NCBI RefSeq assembly: GCF_937138205.1
Contig: NZ_CAKZOT010000112.1
Span: 1 to 64,000 of the forward strand
Reading direction: 5' to 3'
Source: an uncultured Rhodospira sp.
Lineage (GTDB): Bacteria; Pseudomonadota; Alphaproteobacteria; Rhodospirillales; Rhodospirillaceae
Length of the DNA stretch: 64,000 bases
The notes under the pieces: model-generated
What the model was told of the DNA's origin: nothing
The model's database searches: none
The model's input: the letters and a program-made list of their open reading frames with translations, nothing else
Shown: piece by piece, positions 38,395 to 50,880 of the stretch
Numbering within the stretch: position 1 is the first letter of the stretch
How the letters are laid out: each line of letters begins with the position of its first letter
Program-made: the position numbers and the translations under genes

Positions 38395-39687
38395 ATGACC
38401 TCCGCATCCCTGGATGTCTTCGATCGCCACGAGTCCGCCGTCCGCAGTTATGTCCGGTCCTTCCCGGACGTGTTCACTACCGCCAAGGGGCACCTGGTCC
38501 AGGGCGAGAGCGGCCGGTCCTACATCGATTTCTTCGCCGGGGCCGGCGCGCTCAACTACGGCCACAACGATGACGCCATGAAGGCGGCGCTGATCGAGTA
38601 CATCGCCGGGGACGGCATTGCCCACGCGCTCGACATGGGCACCACCGCCAAGGCCCGCTTCCTGGAACGCTTCCACGAGGTGATCCTGGCCCCGCGCGGC
38701 CTGGAGCATAAGGTCCTGTTCCCGGGGCCGACCGGCACCAACGCCGTCGAGGCCGCCCTGAAACTGGCCCGCAAGGTCACGGGGCGCGAAAAGATCGTCA
38801 GCTTCACCAACGCCTTCCACGGCATGACCCTGGGCTCGCTGGCGGTCACGGGCAACAGCTTCAAGCGTGGCGGTGCCGGCCTGCCGCTCGACAACACGGT
38901 CTTCATGCCGTTCGCCGATTTCCTGGAGGAAGGCTTCGACAGCCTGTCCTACCTGGAACGGATGCTGGAACACGGCGGCTCCGGCATGGACCTGCCGGCC
39001 GGCGTGATCGTCGAGACGGTGCAGGGCGAGGGCGGCATCAACGCTGCCTCCTTCGGCTGGCTGAAGCGCCTGAACGACCTGTGCGCCCGCTGGGACCTGC
39101 CGCTGATCGTGGACGACATCCAGGCGGGCTGTGGCCGAACCGGGCCGTTCTTCAGCTTCGAGCCGGCCGGCATCAAGCCGGACATCGTCTGCCTGTCCAA
39201 GTCCATCAGCGGCTACGGCCTGCCGATGGCGCTGGTTCTGGTGCGTCCTGACATGGATTTGTTCGGTCCGGGCGAACACAACGGCACCTTCCGGGGCAAC
39301 TCAACGGCTTTCGTCACCGCGACCGAGTCCTTGCGCTTCTGGACCGACGATACCCTGACCCGCGAGGTGTTGCGCAAGGGCGAGATCGTGCAAGAGGCCC
39401 TGACCGCGATGGCGGACAAGCACCCGGAACTGAAGCCGCAGGTGCGAGGCCGTGGCCTGATGTGCGGCATCGCCCTGGATGTCCCGGGCGCGGCCTCGGC
39501 CGTGTGCGCGCACGCGTTCGAGAACGGGGTCATCATGGAAACCTCCGGGCCGGACTCCGAGGTCGCCAAGCTGCTGCCGCCGCTGACCATCCCGGAGGAC
39601 GCCCTGCGCGAGGGCCTGGACATCATGGCCCGCGCCGTTGACGCCGTGGCCGCCCGCGTCGCCAACAACACCGTCGCGGCCGCCTGA
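38395..39687 (+). CDS. ectB: Diaminobutyrate--2-oxoglutarate transaminase
   Basis: The 430-residue fold-type I PLP enzyme contains YIDFFAGAGALNYGHND, TGTNAVEAALKLARKVTGRE, LIVDDIQAGCGRTGPFF and the PLP lysine in VCLSKSISGYGLPMAL, all typical of EctB. It converts L-aspartate semialdehyde to L-2,4-diaminobutyrate using glutamate. It starts 58 bp after ectA and ends 106 bp before ectC. A dedicated aspartokinase (ask_ect) and ectoine hydroxylase (ectD) are not in this cluster. Confidence 0.96.
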   Translation: MTSASLDVFDRHESAVRSYVRSFPDVFTTAKGHLVQGESGRSYIDFFAGAGALNYGHNDDAMKAALIEYIAGDGIAHALDMGTTAKARFLERFHEVILAPRGLEHKVLFPGPTGTNAVEAALKLARKVTGREKIVSFTNAFHGMTLGSLAVTGNSFKRGGAGLPLDNTVFMPFADFLEEGFDSLSYLERMLEHGGSGMDLPAGVIVETVQGEGGINAASFGWLKRLNDLCARWDLPLIVDDIQAGCGRTGPFFSFEPAGIKPDIVCLSKSISGYGLPMALVLVRPDMDLFGPGEHNGTFRGNSTAFVTATESLRFWTDDTLTREVLRKGEIVQEALTAMADKHPELKPQVRGRGLMCGIALDVPGAASAVCAHAFENGVIMETSGPDSEVAKLLPPLTIPEDALREGLDIMARAVDAVAARVANNTVAAA

Positions 39688-39793
39688 TCCGGCTCAGCCC
39701 CGATCCCTGCGTATCCCTGCCCGCGTCCCGTTTCTGGCGGCGGGCAGGGATAATTGTGTCTGAGAACAACACCTTACAGAAGAGAGTTAATCC

Positions 39794-40186
39794 ATGATCG
39801 TAAAGAAGCTCGATGACCTCGCGGGCACCGACGCCGAAGTGGATGGCGGCAACTGGGTCAGCCGCCGGTTCCTGCTGCGCAAGGACGGCATGGGCTTTTC
39901 CATGCACGACACAATCATCCGCGCCGGCACCGAGACCTACATCCACTACGCCAATCACTTGGAAGCGGTGTATTGCGTCGAGGGGGACGGCGAGATCGAG
40001 GACCTGGAGACCGGCATCGTCCATCCCCTCAAGGACGGCACGCTGTATGCGCTGAACGGCCACGAGCGGCACAAGCTGCGCGGCGGATCCCGCGACATGC
40101 GGATGGTCTGTGTCTTCAACCCGCCGCTGACCGGCCGCGAGGTGCATGACGAGAACGGCGTCTATCCGCTTTTGACCGAGGCGTGA
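39794..40186 (+). CDS. ectC: L-ectoine synthase
   Basis: The 130-residue cupin begins [20 protein letters not shown] and contains the conserved [20 protein letters not shown] and [18 protein letters not shown] with metal-binding His/Glu/Tyr residues. It closes N-acetyl-diaminobutyrate to ectoine. GAGAG is close to the ATG. The 106-bp gap after ectB is short enough for one transcript. A 9-bp stem at 40194-40220 follows the stop and may end transcription. The accessory patch starts right after it. Confidence 0.96.
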   Translation: MIVKKLDDLAGTDAEVDGGNWVSRRFLLRKDGMGFSMHDTIIRAGTETYIHYANHLEAVYCVEGDGEIEDLETGIVHPLKDGTLYALNGHERHKLRGGSRDMRMVCVFNPPLTGREVHDENGVYPLLTEA

Positions 40187-40193
40187 CCGGGTT

Positions 40194-40220
40194 CTGGCGC
40201 CGTCAGTGCGGCGGCGCCAG
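40194..40220. terminator. Hairpin between ectC and the Rpn pseudogene
   Basis: CTGGCGCCG (40194-40202) pairs perfectly with CGGCGCCAG (40212-40220), loop of 9 bases. It lies between the convergent ectC and Rpn-type genes and could serve both strands. No T-run follows, so efficiency is uncertain. Confidence 0.45.
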
Positions 40221-41153
40221 GATGTCGTCGGTGCTCTCGGCGTCGAAGAGCCGCTTTTCCCACGTTGCGAGCGTGGCCTCGTCGGCGGACAGGATACGGG
40301 CGCGATCGTGCTCCGGCAGGGGACCGAATCGGTGTTCGATCAACCGGATGAGCATTCTGGCCTGGCCTTCGGCGAGGCCTTCCTCCCGCCACTTGCGCTT
40401 CCATTCCTCGCCCAGGGTCGCCAGCATGGTTCGTACCTCCATCAGGTCGTCGGGCATGGGGCCGGGCAGGCCAACGCCCGTCATGGCCTGCCCCAGCATC
40501 TCGGTGAACAGCCGCCGCAGGTCGGCGTAGTCCGGATGCCGCCGGAACCAGGCGATGACGCCTTCGGTCAGGCGCGCGAAATCACGTGGCTCCGGCGACC
40601 GTTCCAGACGCACCAGCAGGGACGCCAGCGACTCCCGACCGACCAGATCGTCCTCGGGCATCCGGCCCATGTCCAGAAGATGATAGCGGATTCGGGGCTG
40701 CCAAGGTCACAACCGCGAGCCTTCCGGCAGGCCGATCAGGCCCGTGGTGTCGGTCGGCGCCGTCCATGGGCGGGCGCCGTTGTAGAGCACCATCAGCAGC
40801 ACAGGAGGCAGGGGGGCACCGAGCCTCAACCGGTGTTCGGCGATAATGTGCTGCCAAAGGAGGCCTTCGTAGACCTGGGCGCGCACCGCCATCCACCAGT
40901 CCGGCGTCGACTGGAACTCCAGCAGCAGGTAAAGGTAGACGTCCGGCCCGGTCTGGGTCGGCAGGCGCCAGATGACGTCACCGTCCCGGCGGGTGCCGAC
41001 GCGATGGCCGTGGAACTTGGCCGAGACCCGCGCCATCCGGGCGAAATCCAGCCCCACGGCCATGGCATCGGGCACGAAATCGCGCACCAGTTGCTCGACC
41101 ATCAGCGGGTGCGAGAACAGACGGTGATAGAGCGTGTCGGCGTCGGTTATCGT
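40203..41153 (-). pseudogene. Rpn family nuclease/putative transposase, copy 1, broken by a nonsense codon
   Basis: Reading from about 41153, the frame gives LYHRLFSHPLMVEQLVRDFV, VYLYLLLEFQSTPDWWMAVR and other hallmarks of the Rpn/PD-(D/E)XK recombination-promoting nuclease family. After GLIGLPEGSRL a TGA (40709-40707) interrupts it, and the same frame continues PWQPRIRYHLLDMGRM to the end (DDILAPPH). Copy 2 (41902-42699) has TGG (W) at this place, so this is TGG to TGA. No ATG is present at the expected start (ACG-ATA-ACC). Both points suggest an inactive gene. Rpn proteins cut DNA and promote RecA-independent recombination. Confidence 0.82.
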
Positions 41154-41168
41154 TCGATGGACGTTGGG

Positions 41169-41561
41169 TCAGGCATCTTTCAGCCCCTCCAGCCAGGCGC
41201 GCAGGGCGGCGGCGTGGGTGGGGAGATTCCGTTCAAGACCCCGCGCCAGTTCCTCGTTGTAGGTGTGGGAGGCCAGATTGCGGTCATCGACCATGGTGAG
41301 GGTGGATTCACCCGTTGGCTCATCAAGAATGCCGGCGGTGACGCACGAACGGATGGCCGCGCGCGGCGTGTTGGCGATGACTCCGTGGCGCTCCCGCAAC
41401 ACGGCCTGGGCAGCTTTCCAGGTGGCCTCGAACGAATACACGAACCGGAGTATACAGACGTCGCGGCGTTCCACGGCGGGCAGGGCATCGTTGTCCAGCG
41501 CCGCGAACAGCGTCGCCTACGCCTTTCCCGCCAGACCGAGGCGTTCCGTCACTCTGTCCAC
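41169..41561 (-). pseudogene. HEPN-domain protein (nucleotidyltransferase substrate-binding subunit), interrupted by an amber codon
   Basis: From a GTG at 41561 the frame reads VDRVTERLGLAGKA, then TAG (41519-41517), then ATLFAALDNDALPAVERRD and a HEPN-type body (FVYSFEATWKAAQAVLRERH, MVDDRNLASHTYNEELARGL). This is the HI0074/HEPN family, the toxin or substrate-binding partner of the MNT nucleotidyltransferase next to it. A later GTG at 41474 could still make a 101-residue piece that includes the RNLASHTY (RX4-6H) motif. Codon 15 is the only stop, so the mutation may be recent. The start overlaps the MNT stop by 13 bp. Confidence 0.75.
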
Positions 41562-41875
41562 GGGAGACCCTCCCTGAACACACGACCGCGAAAATCATCC
41601 GATGTCCTGCGCAGGTCCACAACGTCGCAAACCCAGGGGACGTTGGTGTCCTCCAGCGCCTCGCGAAGGTCGCCGATGATCAGGGACGACATCTCCGGCG
41701 GGGCGTCGATGGCGATGTCCACGTCGCTGCCGGGATATGCCGTGCCGGTCGCCCGGGACCCGAACAGCCACGCCCGCGCGCCCGTGCCGGCCAACGCCTT
41801 GCGCACCACCGCGCGCAACGTGGCGAGGTAGCGGGCGTGGCGGTCGGGCTCCGTTTCCTGATCCAGCGTGGTCAT
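41549..41875 (-). CDS. MNT-type nucleotidyltransferase (antitoxin of a HEPN/MNT pair)
   Basis: The 108-residue protein has the minimal nucleotidyltransferase motif in RAWLFGSRATGTAYPGSDVD (GS then DxD), followed by IAIDAPPEMSSLIIGDLREA. MNT antitoxins AMPylate a Tyr in the HEPN toxin RX4-6HXY motif. The ATG at 41875 (MTTLDQETEPDRH) is chosen; the ATG at 41890 is also possible. The gene looks intact, while the HEPN partner downstream carries an amber codon. It sits between two Rpn copies. Confidence 0.8.
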   Translation of the reverse strand: MTTLDQETEPDRHARYLATLRAVVRKALAGTGARAWLFGSRATGTAYPGSDVDIAIDAPPEMSSLIIGDLREALEDTNVPWVCDVVDLRRTSDDFRGRVFREGLPWTE

Positions 41876-41901
41876 GGCGGCGGGCCGCATCAGTGCCCCG
41901 G

Positions 41902-42699
41902 TCAGTGCGGCGGCGCCAGGATATCGTCGATACTCTGGGCGTCGAACAGCCGTTTTTCCCACGTTGCGAGCGTGGCCTCGTCGACGGAAAGAATTCGGGC
42001 GCACCGGTCATCCGAAAGCGGGCCGAAGCGGTGCTCGAGCAACCGCATGAGCATCTGCCTCTGCCCCTCGGATCGCCCCTTCGTTTCGCCTTCAGCCTTG
42101 CCTTCAGCCAAGGCTTCGGCTCGCCACTTGCGCTTCGACTCCTCGATCAGAATCTCCAGCATGGTTCGCATCTCCATCAGGTCGCGGGGCACCGGCCCCG
42201 GCAGACCACCGCCCGCCATCGCCTGACCGATCAGTTCGGTGAACAGCCGCCGCAGGTCCGTATAGTCCGGATGTGTCCGGAACCAGCCGACGACGGCGTC
42301 GATCACCTGTTTCAGGGCCTCGAGCTCGTGCGGGCGTTCCAACTGAACCAAAAGAGACGTCAGCGAATCCCGACCGGTCAACGCATCCTCGGGCATCCGG
42401 CCCATGTCCAGAAGATGATAGCGGATTCTCGGCTGCCAAGGCCACAATGGTGAGTCTTCCGGCAGGCCGATCAGGCCCGTGGTGTCGGTCGGTGCCGCCC
42501 ATGGCCGGGCGCCGTTGTAGAGCACCATCAGAAAAACCGGCGGCAGCGGGTCCCCTGGGCTCAGGCGGTGTTCGGCGATCACGTGCTGCCACAGCAGGCC
42601 CTCGTAGACCTGGGCGCGCACCGCCATCCACCAGTCCGGCGTCGACTGGAACTCCAGCAGCAGGTAGAGGTAGACGTCCGGCCCATTCAGTATAAACAT
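41902..42699 (-). pseudogene. Rpn family nuclease/putative transposase, copy 2, 5'-truncated
   Basis: The frame matches Rpn copy 1 from GPDVYLYLLLEFQSTPDWWM to the DDILAPPH end, with W in place of the nonsense codon and an extra acidic/charged stretch (EGKAEGETKGRSEGQRQ). Homology stops abruptly near 42685: upstream, the sequence becomes AT-rich and does not match copy 1. The N-terminal ~65 residues, including the start of the nuclease core, are missing. An ATG at 42699 is present by chance in the AT-rich segment and overlaps the DUF2971 stop by one base (TAATG). Confidence 0.8.
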
Positions 42700-43667
42700 T
42701 ACCTATTTAAGTCACTTAAGACTACAGAGCCCATATCAACGTTTGCTGTGTAGCATTTCACGGTTGGATTTATAGAGTTAACAAAAGACGCGAGGTGTTC
42801 TTTTTCACAATTCGGACTATGCCAGCCAAATATTAAAGAGCGGACGCGTGATTTTTCTATCGATCTTGTATATATCTCGCTTCTATCCGGTAATGTAGTT
42901 GTTTCACATAGATTTAATGGCTGTATTATTCTTCTCTCTCTTTCATAACTCCAGTCTGGATATTTGGCGAGAAAGATGGATTTGTAAGATTGTGGATCAA
43001 AAGTTACGCCTGAAATATGCCGATCATAAGTCACAGGAAGAAGTTCACCGATCAATCCGGTATCGTCTTTAGGGAAAGCGTCAGCCAAACCAGCAAACTC
43101 TACTACATACCCCTTTGCATTGTTTGAGTAGTGTGCCCACATCGGCAAGCAGTCGTATGTCCGGCTAGCGCAGAACAAGCCAATCTTGTTTCTAAAATTC
43201 TCTGCGGTAATGCCTATTTTTTTGATCATGTATTCAATATTATCATATATGTGATACTGTAATATGTTATCCGCCTGTATTGTGTCCGACGGCGCAGAAA
43301 TAACAACTTCCTTTGGGCTCAGGAGGCTCATTAGTTTTTCGGCTTGGCGTAACGCCACGATATCTTCTTGGCTATGCCCTCTTTGACGTAGTGCGTTCAA
43401 GCTTTCTTTGAGCTCTTGTTTGTCAACGGTAGGCAGTAGCTCAGAAGGATCATTCAAATCCCTAATTCTCGTAAATTTTAGCCTGCCACACAGTAAGTGT
43501 TCCACAGCCGATACGCCCGAAACGAACTTAAAAACAGAGCCGCCACTGCAATTCGTATTGTCATTTTGCGTCATTCTAGCCTTCTCCTTTCTTAACTAAA
43601 CAAAAATCATGCACTTAAACGTCTTGCAGACTCTTAATGGTGAAAAGATCAAGCCTTTTCTTTGTCA
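42686..43667. other. AT-rich segment, probable horizontal insertion
   Basis: Between the Rpn homology break (near 42685) and the uvrA stop (43668) the base composition changes from strongly GC-rich to visibly AT-rich and codon use differs. The segment holds one gene (DUF2971) with its own AAAGGAG ribosome-binding site. No transposase, integrase or long terminal repeat is visible, so the mechanism of entry is unknown. Confidence 0.7.
42699..43574 (-). CDS. DUF2971 domain-containing protein
   Basis: The 291-residue protein starts MTQNDNTNCSGGSVFKFVSG. It has the DUF2971 features: LKFTRIRDLNDPSELLPTVD near the start, IGLFCASRTYDCLPMWAHYS in the middle, KGYVVEFAG, and SIFLAKYPDWSYERERRI towards the end. 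DUF2971 proteins are common near defence and mobile genes; their biochemical function is not known. It lies in an AT-rich segment and is preceded by AAAGGAG 9 bases before the ATG. No signal peptide or membrane segment is seen. Its 3' end overlaps the truncated Rpn frame by one base. Confidence 0.82.
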   Translation of the reverse strand: MTQNDNTNCSGGSVFKFVSGVSAVEHLLCGRLKFTRIRDLNDPSELLPTVDKQELKESLNALRQRGHSQEDIVALRQAEKLMSLLSPKEVVISAPSDTIQADNILQYHIYDNIEYMIKKIGITAENFRNKIGLFCASRTYDCLPMWAHYSNNAKGYVVEFAGLADAFPKDDTGLIGELLPVTYDRHISGVTFDPQSYKSIFLAKYPDWSYERERRIIQPLNLCETTTLPDRSEIYTRSIEKSRVRSLIFGWHSPNCEKEHLASFVNSINPTVKCYTANVDMGSVVLSDLNR

Positions 43668-46526
<2,859 letters not shown>

Positions 46527-46807
46527 GGTCTTCCATGGGATCGGTGAGGCCAAGGGCGGGTTCCCGGTACATAGAAGCCTGCCGGCGTCCGGACAAGCGC
46601 GCGCCCCTGGCCGCCGTCGCGCGCGGATCTTGCGGGGTGCGGCTCCCCCCGTCATGGTGAGATGCTCGATCCGAGTCGTCTCGGGGCTTGCCCCCGGGGC
46701 CGCCTTGGTCTACACAGCCGCGCCGCCCGGGGGATTGTTCCGGGGTGGTCGTTCCCTCGACGCGATGCTGGCCGCGTGATCCCGTTGCGACGGAAGGTTT
46801 TTCTCCC

Positions 46808-47661
46808 GTGATCCAGATCGAAGGCATCTCCAAGGCATTCGGTGGCCTGCGGGCCGTCGACTCGGTGCATTTCACCGTGGCGACCGGCGGCATCACCGGC
46901 CTGATCGGTCCCAATGGTGCCGGAAAAACCACGCTGTTCTCGATCCTGGCTGGGTTTCTCAACGCCGACGAAGGGCGTGTCCTTCTGGACGGCGAGGACG
47001 TGACGGGCCTGCCACCGCACAAGCTGTTCCATCGCGGGTTGGTGCGCACGTTCCAGATCCCCAAGGAGTTCTCCCGCATGACGGTGCGGGACAACCTGAT
47101 GATCGTGCCGCCGGGCCAGTCCGGCGAGGTGCTGCCCAACGCCTGGTTCCGCTGGGGCATGGTGAAACGCCAGGACCGCGTCATCGGCGCCAAGGTCGAC
47201 GAGGTGCTGGAGTTCCTGAACCTGACCCACGTGGCCGACGAACTGGCCGGCAATCTGTCGGGCGGGCAGAAAAAGCTGCTGGAGCTGGGCCGCACCATGA
47301 TGATCGACGCCAAGGTGGTGCTGCTCGACGAGCCAGGCGCCGGCGTCAACCGCACCCTGCTGAACAACATCCGCGACGCCATCCGGCGGCTGAACCAGGA
47401 TCGCGGCTATACCTTCTGCCTGATCGAGCACGACATGGACCTGATCGCCCAGCTTTGCGATCCGGTGGTGGTGATGGCCCAGGGACGGGTGCTGACCCAG
47501 GGCTCCATGGACCAGGTCCGCGCCAACACCGAGGTGCAGGACGCCTATCTGGGCGGCGGGGTGTCCGGGCGAGGCGTGTCGGCCATGGCCGAGGACGACA
47601 TCGGCAAGGGCGGCAACGGCGCGACCGTTGGCGCGGACGGGACCGACGAGGAGTGGCGGCC

Positions 47662-47665
<4 letters not shown>
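46808..47665 (+). CDS. livG: Branched-chain amino acid-type ABC transporter ATP-binding protein (LivG-like)
   Basis: The 285-residue protein starts at a GTG (VIQIEGISKAFGGLRAVDS), with Walker A GPNGAGKTTL, signature LSGGQKKLLELG and Walker B VVLLDEPGAGVN. The LivG-type helical subdomain (FQIPKEFSRMTVRDNLMIVP) is present. The C-terminal tail (GVSGRGVSAMAEDDIGKGGN and on) is longer than usual and Gly/Asp-rich. It starts a GFHM-type operon with the order ATPase-ATPase-permease-permease. No substrate-binding protein gene is in this window. Confidence 0.9.
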
Positions 47666-48366
<701 letters not shown>

Positions 48367-48386
48367 TTCGGGGGGCTGACGGCGGA

Positions 48387-49250
48387 ATGGGCACGGAACT
48401 CCTGCAACTGGCGATCTACGGCGTGGTGTCGGGCAGCATCCTGACCCTGGGGGCCATCGGCGTTTCGCTGATCTTCGGCATCCTGCGCTTCGCCCATTTC
48501 GCCCACGGCGACCTGATGACGCTGGGCGCCTATTTCGCGTTCTCGATGGTGGTCGGGCTGGGCTTCCCGGTGTGGGCGTCGGCGCCCTTCGCCGTCGCCG
48601 GGGCCGCGCTAGCGGCGATGACCATCGACCAGACGGTCTATCGGCACCTGCGCCGCGCCTCGCCGATCATCCTGTTGATCTCCTCGTTCGGCATCGCCAT
48701 TGCCCTGCGCAGTGTCGTGCAGCTCATCTGGGGGCCGCACAACCAAGTCTACCAGAGCGGGATCCAACTGCCCTGGCGGATCGGCGATATCGTCATCAAG
48801 CCGGACCACGTCTGGATCGTCCTCGGCGCGGTGGTCCTGGTGATCCTGCTGCACCTGTTCCTGACGCGCACCAAGATGGGCAAGGCCATGCGCGCCATGA
48901 GCGACAACATGGACCTCGCCCTGGTCTCCGGCATCCCGTCCGAGCGGGTGATCCTGGTCACCTGGGCCGTGGGTGGCGGCATGGCGGCGGTCGCCGGCAT
49001 CTTCCTGGGGATGGACACGCGCCTGCACCCGGTGATGGGGTGGTCATTGCTGTTGCCGGTGTTCGCGGCGGCCATCCTGGGCGGCATCGGCCGGCCCTAC
49101 GGCGCCATCGCCGGCGGCATGGTGATCGGCCTGGCCATGGAGATGTCGACCATGGTCATCAACCCCACCTACAAACCGGCGGTGGCGTTCGCGCTGATGG
49201 TCTTGATGCTGGTCGTGCGGCCGCAGGGCCTGTTCAAGGGGAACCCGTGA
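48387..49250 (+). CDS. livH: Branched-chain amino acid-type ABC transporter permease (LivH-like)
   Basis: The 287-residue protein has about eight hydrophobic segments. ILRFAHFAHGDLMTLGAYFA and SDNMDLALVSGIPSERVILV are typical of LivH-type permeases. It starts 20 bp after livF and overlaps livM by one base. With LivM it forms the channel for an amino acid or amide-like solute. The specificity cannot be read from sequence. Confidence 0.92.
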   Translation: MGTELLQLAIYGVVSGSILTLGAIGVSLIFGILRFAHFAHGDLMTLGAYFAFSMVVGLGFPVWASAPFAVAGAALAAMTIDQTVYRHLRRASPIILLISSFGIAIALRSVVQLIWGPHNQVYQSGIQLPWRIGDIVIKPDHVWIVLGAVVLVILLHLFLTRTKMGKAMRAMSDNMDLALVSGIPSERVILVTWAVGGGMAAVAGIFLGMDTRLHPVMGWSLLLPVFAAAILGGIGRPYGAIAGGMVIGLAMEMSTMVINPTYKPAVAFALMVLMLVVRPQGLFKGNP

Positions 49251-50188
49251 TGGAACTGGGCGGGCTTGCCACCTACGGCGTCTTCTTCCTGACCCAGGCC
49301 GGCATCTACGCGGTGCTGGCGCTGGGCCTGAACGTGCAGTACGGCCTGACCGGGCAGATCAACATCGGCATCGCCGGGTTCTTCGCCGTCGGCGCCTACA
49401 CCAGCGCCATCCTGACCACGGCCACCAGCACCGCCCACCTTGGCGGGTTCGATCTGCCCTTCCTGGTGGGGATCGCCGGGGCGATGGCCACGTCGGCCGT
49501 GGTGGCGGTGGGGATCGGCTGGGTGACCATGCGGTTGCGCTCGGACTACCTGGCCATCGCCACCATCGGCATCGCCGAGATCATCCGCATCGTATTCAAG
49601 AACGAGGACTGGTTGACCAACGGCGTGCGCGGCGTGCCCGGCATTCCGCGCCCGTTCGTGGAAACCCTGGGCGCGAACCCGCTGGTGTCGCTCGGCGTCG
49701 TCACGGCGTTCGTCCTGCTGGCCTACTGGCTGGTGGAGCAGGCCCGGCGCTCGCCCTGGGGTCGCGTGCTGCGGGCGATCCGCGAGAACGAGGATGGCGT
49801 CATGGCTGCCGGCAAGAACGTGGCGCGCTTCCGCCTGCAGGCGTTCGTGTTCGGCTCCAGCCTGATGGGCATGGCCGGCGGCCTGTACGCCCACTTCATC
49901 GGCTTCATCAGCCCCGAGGCGTTCATGCCGCTGTACGGGACGTTCCTGGTGTGGGTGATGCTGATCGCCGGTGGCGCCGGCAACAACCGGGGCGCCGTGC
50001 TGGGGGCCTTCGCCATCTGGATGCTGTGGTCCGCCACCCAGTTCCTGACCGACGCCCTGGGCGCCGAGTACGCCACGCAGGCCGGCGCGCTCCGCGTGCT
50101 GCTGATCGGCGTGCTGTTGCAGGTGATCCTGATCGCCCGCCCGCAGGGCATCCTGCCGGAGCACGCGCGGCGCAAGGGGCGGGGGTAG
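49250..50188 (+). CDS. livM: Branched-chain amino acid-type ABC transporter permease (LivM-like)
   Basis: The 312-residue protein has the LivM signatures LNVQYGLTGQINIGIAGFFA, LAIATIGIAEIIRIVFKNED and RAIRENEDGVMAAGKNVARF. The ATG at 49250 overlaps the LivH stop (TGATG). It is the last gene of the four-gene cluster and is convergent with bamE. Confidence 0.92.
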   Translation: MELGGLATYGVFFLTQAGIYAVLALGLNVQYGLTGQINIGIAGFFAVGAYTSAILTTATSTAHLGGFDLPFLVGIAGAMATSAVVAVGIGWVTMRLRSDYLAIATIGIAEIIRIVFKNEDWLTNGVRGVPGIPRPFVETLGANPLVSLGVVTAFVLLAYWLVEQARRSPWGRVLRAIRENEDGVMAAGKNVARFRLQAFVFGSSLMGMAGGLYAHFIGFISPEAFMPLYGTFLVWVMLIAGGAGNNRGAVLGAFAIWMLWSATQFLTDALGAEYATQAGALRVLLIGVLLQVILIARPQGILPEHARRKGRG

Positions 50189-50211
50189 ACCCGCCCCGCG
50201 CCGGACGGCGA

Positions 50212-50715
50212 CTACAGCCCCGGAATCTCTTGTGTCAGCCCGGGGCCGTTGTCGCCCTCGAACCGGCCCAGGTTGCCGAGCAACTGCTCCAGGATCCCCA
50301 GTTCGTTGCCAAGGGTGGGGGTCTCGCGCTCCACCACCGCGACGTTCTTGCCATCGGCCAGATCCAGTTCCCGCACCTCGCTGACGACCCCGGCGTCGTC
50401 GAACGAGATCGCCACGACCCGCCGGTCCAGTTCCTCGCGCTCGAACACCGCGTACTGCTGTGTGCGGGCACTGATGTAGTACCACGTCTCGTTGTCGAAG
50501 GTGCCGGTCGCGGACGGCGTCCCCAGCAACGCGGCGACTTCGGCCCGGGTTTGCTTGCCGGCCTCGACCTCTGACAGAAGGTCGCGCTTCGGCTGGTTGC
50601 CACGGGCGCTGATTTCCGGGGCGCAGGCCCCCACGGCGAAGACGATCGCGCAGACGCCAACCGTCGCGGCCAGGCGTGAGGCCCTGAACTGACGGGAAAC
50701 CGGACGGGTGATCAC
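50212..50715 (-). CDS. bamE: Outer membrane protein assembly factor BamE (SmpA/OmlA)
   Basis: The 167-residue protein has a lipoprotein signal with lipobox FAVGAC (Cys about residue 32) and a compact BamE core: KQTRAEVAALLGTPSATGTF, ETWYYISARTQQYAVFE and DLADGKNV. BamE is a periplasmic lipoprotein of the BAM complex that inserts beta-barrel proteins. The GTG at 50715 is preceded by GGGAGAG. It is divergent from the bc1 chaperone gene, the usual arrangement in alphaproteobacteria. Confidence 0.9.
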   Translation of the reverse strand: MITRPVSRQFRASRLAATVGVCAIVFAVGACAPEISARGNQPKRDLLSEVEAGKQTRAEVAALLGTPSATGTFDNETWYYISARTQQYAVFEREELDRRVVAISFDDAGVVSEVRELDLADGKNVAVVERETPTLGNELGILEQLLGNLGRFEGDNGPGLTQEIPGL

Positions 50716-50880
50716 GGATGGCTCTCCCTTTGCCGTTGGAAGGGTCCGGCGCCGCTGCCTGGGCGGCCGATCAAGGCTTTGCACCGGACCGAGGCGGTCA
50801 CTAATATACCACCCTGACACTGCAAAAAAAGCGCCTGCCGGACGGCCACCGCCGACCGCCAAGGCTGTTGTCACGAGGGA

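Noticed and set aside
46600-46790. Coding frame between uvrA and livG
   Set aside because: The open frame is Pro/Gly/Arg-rich without motifs and ends in the livG start region; it is better explained as a divergent promoter region.
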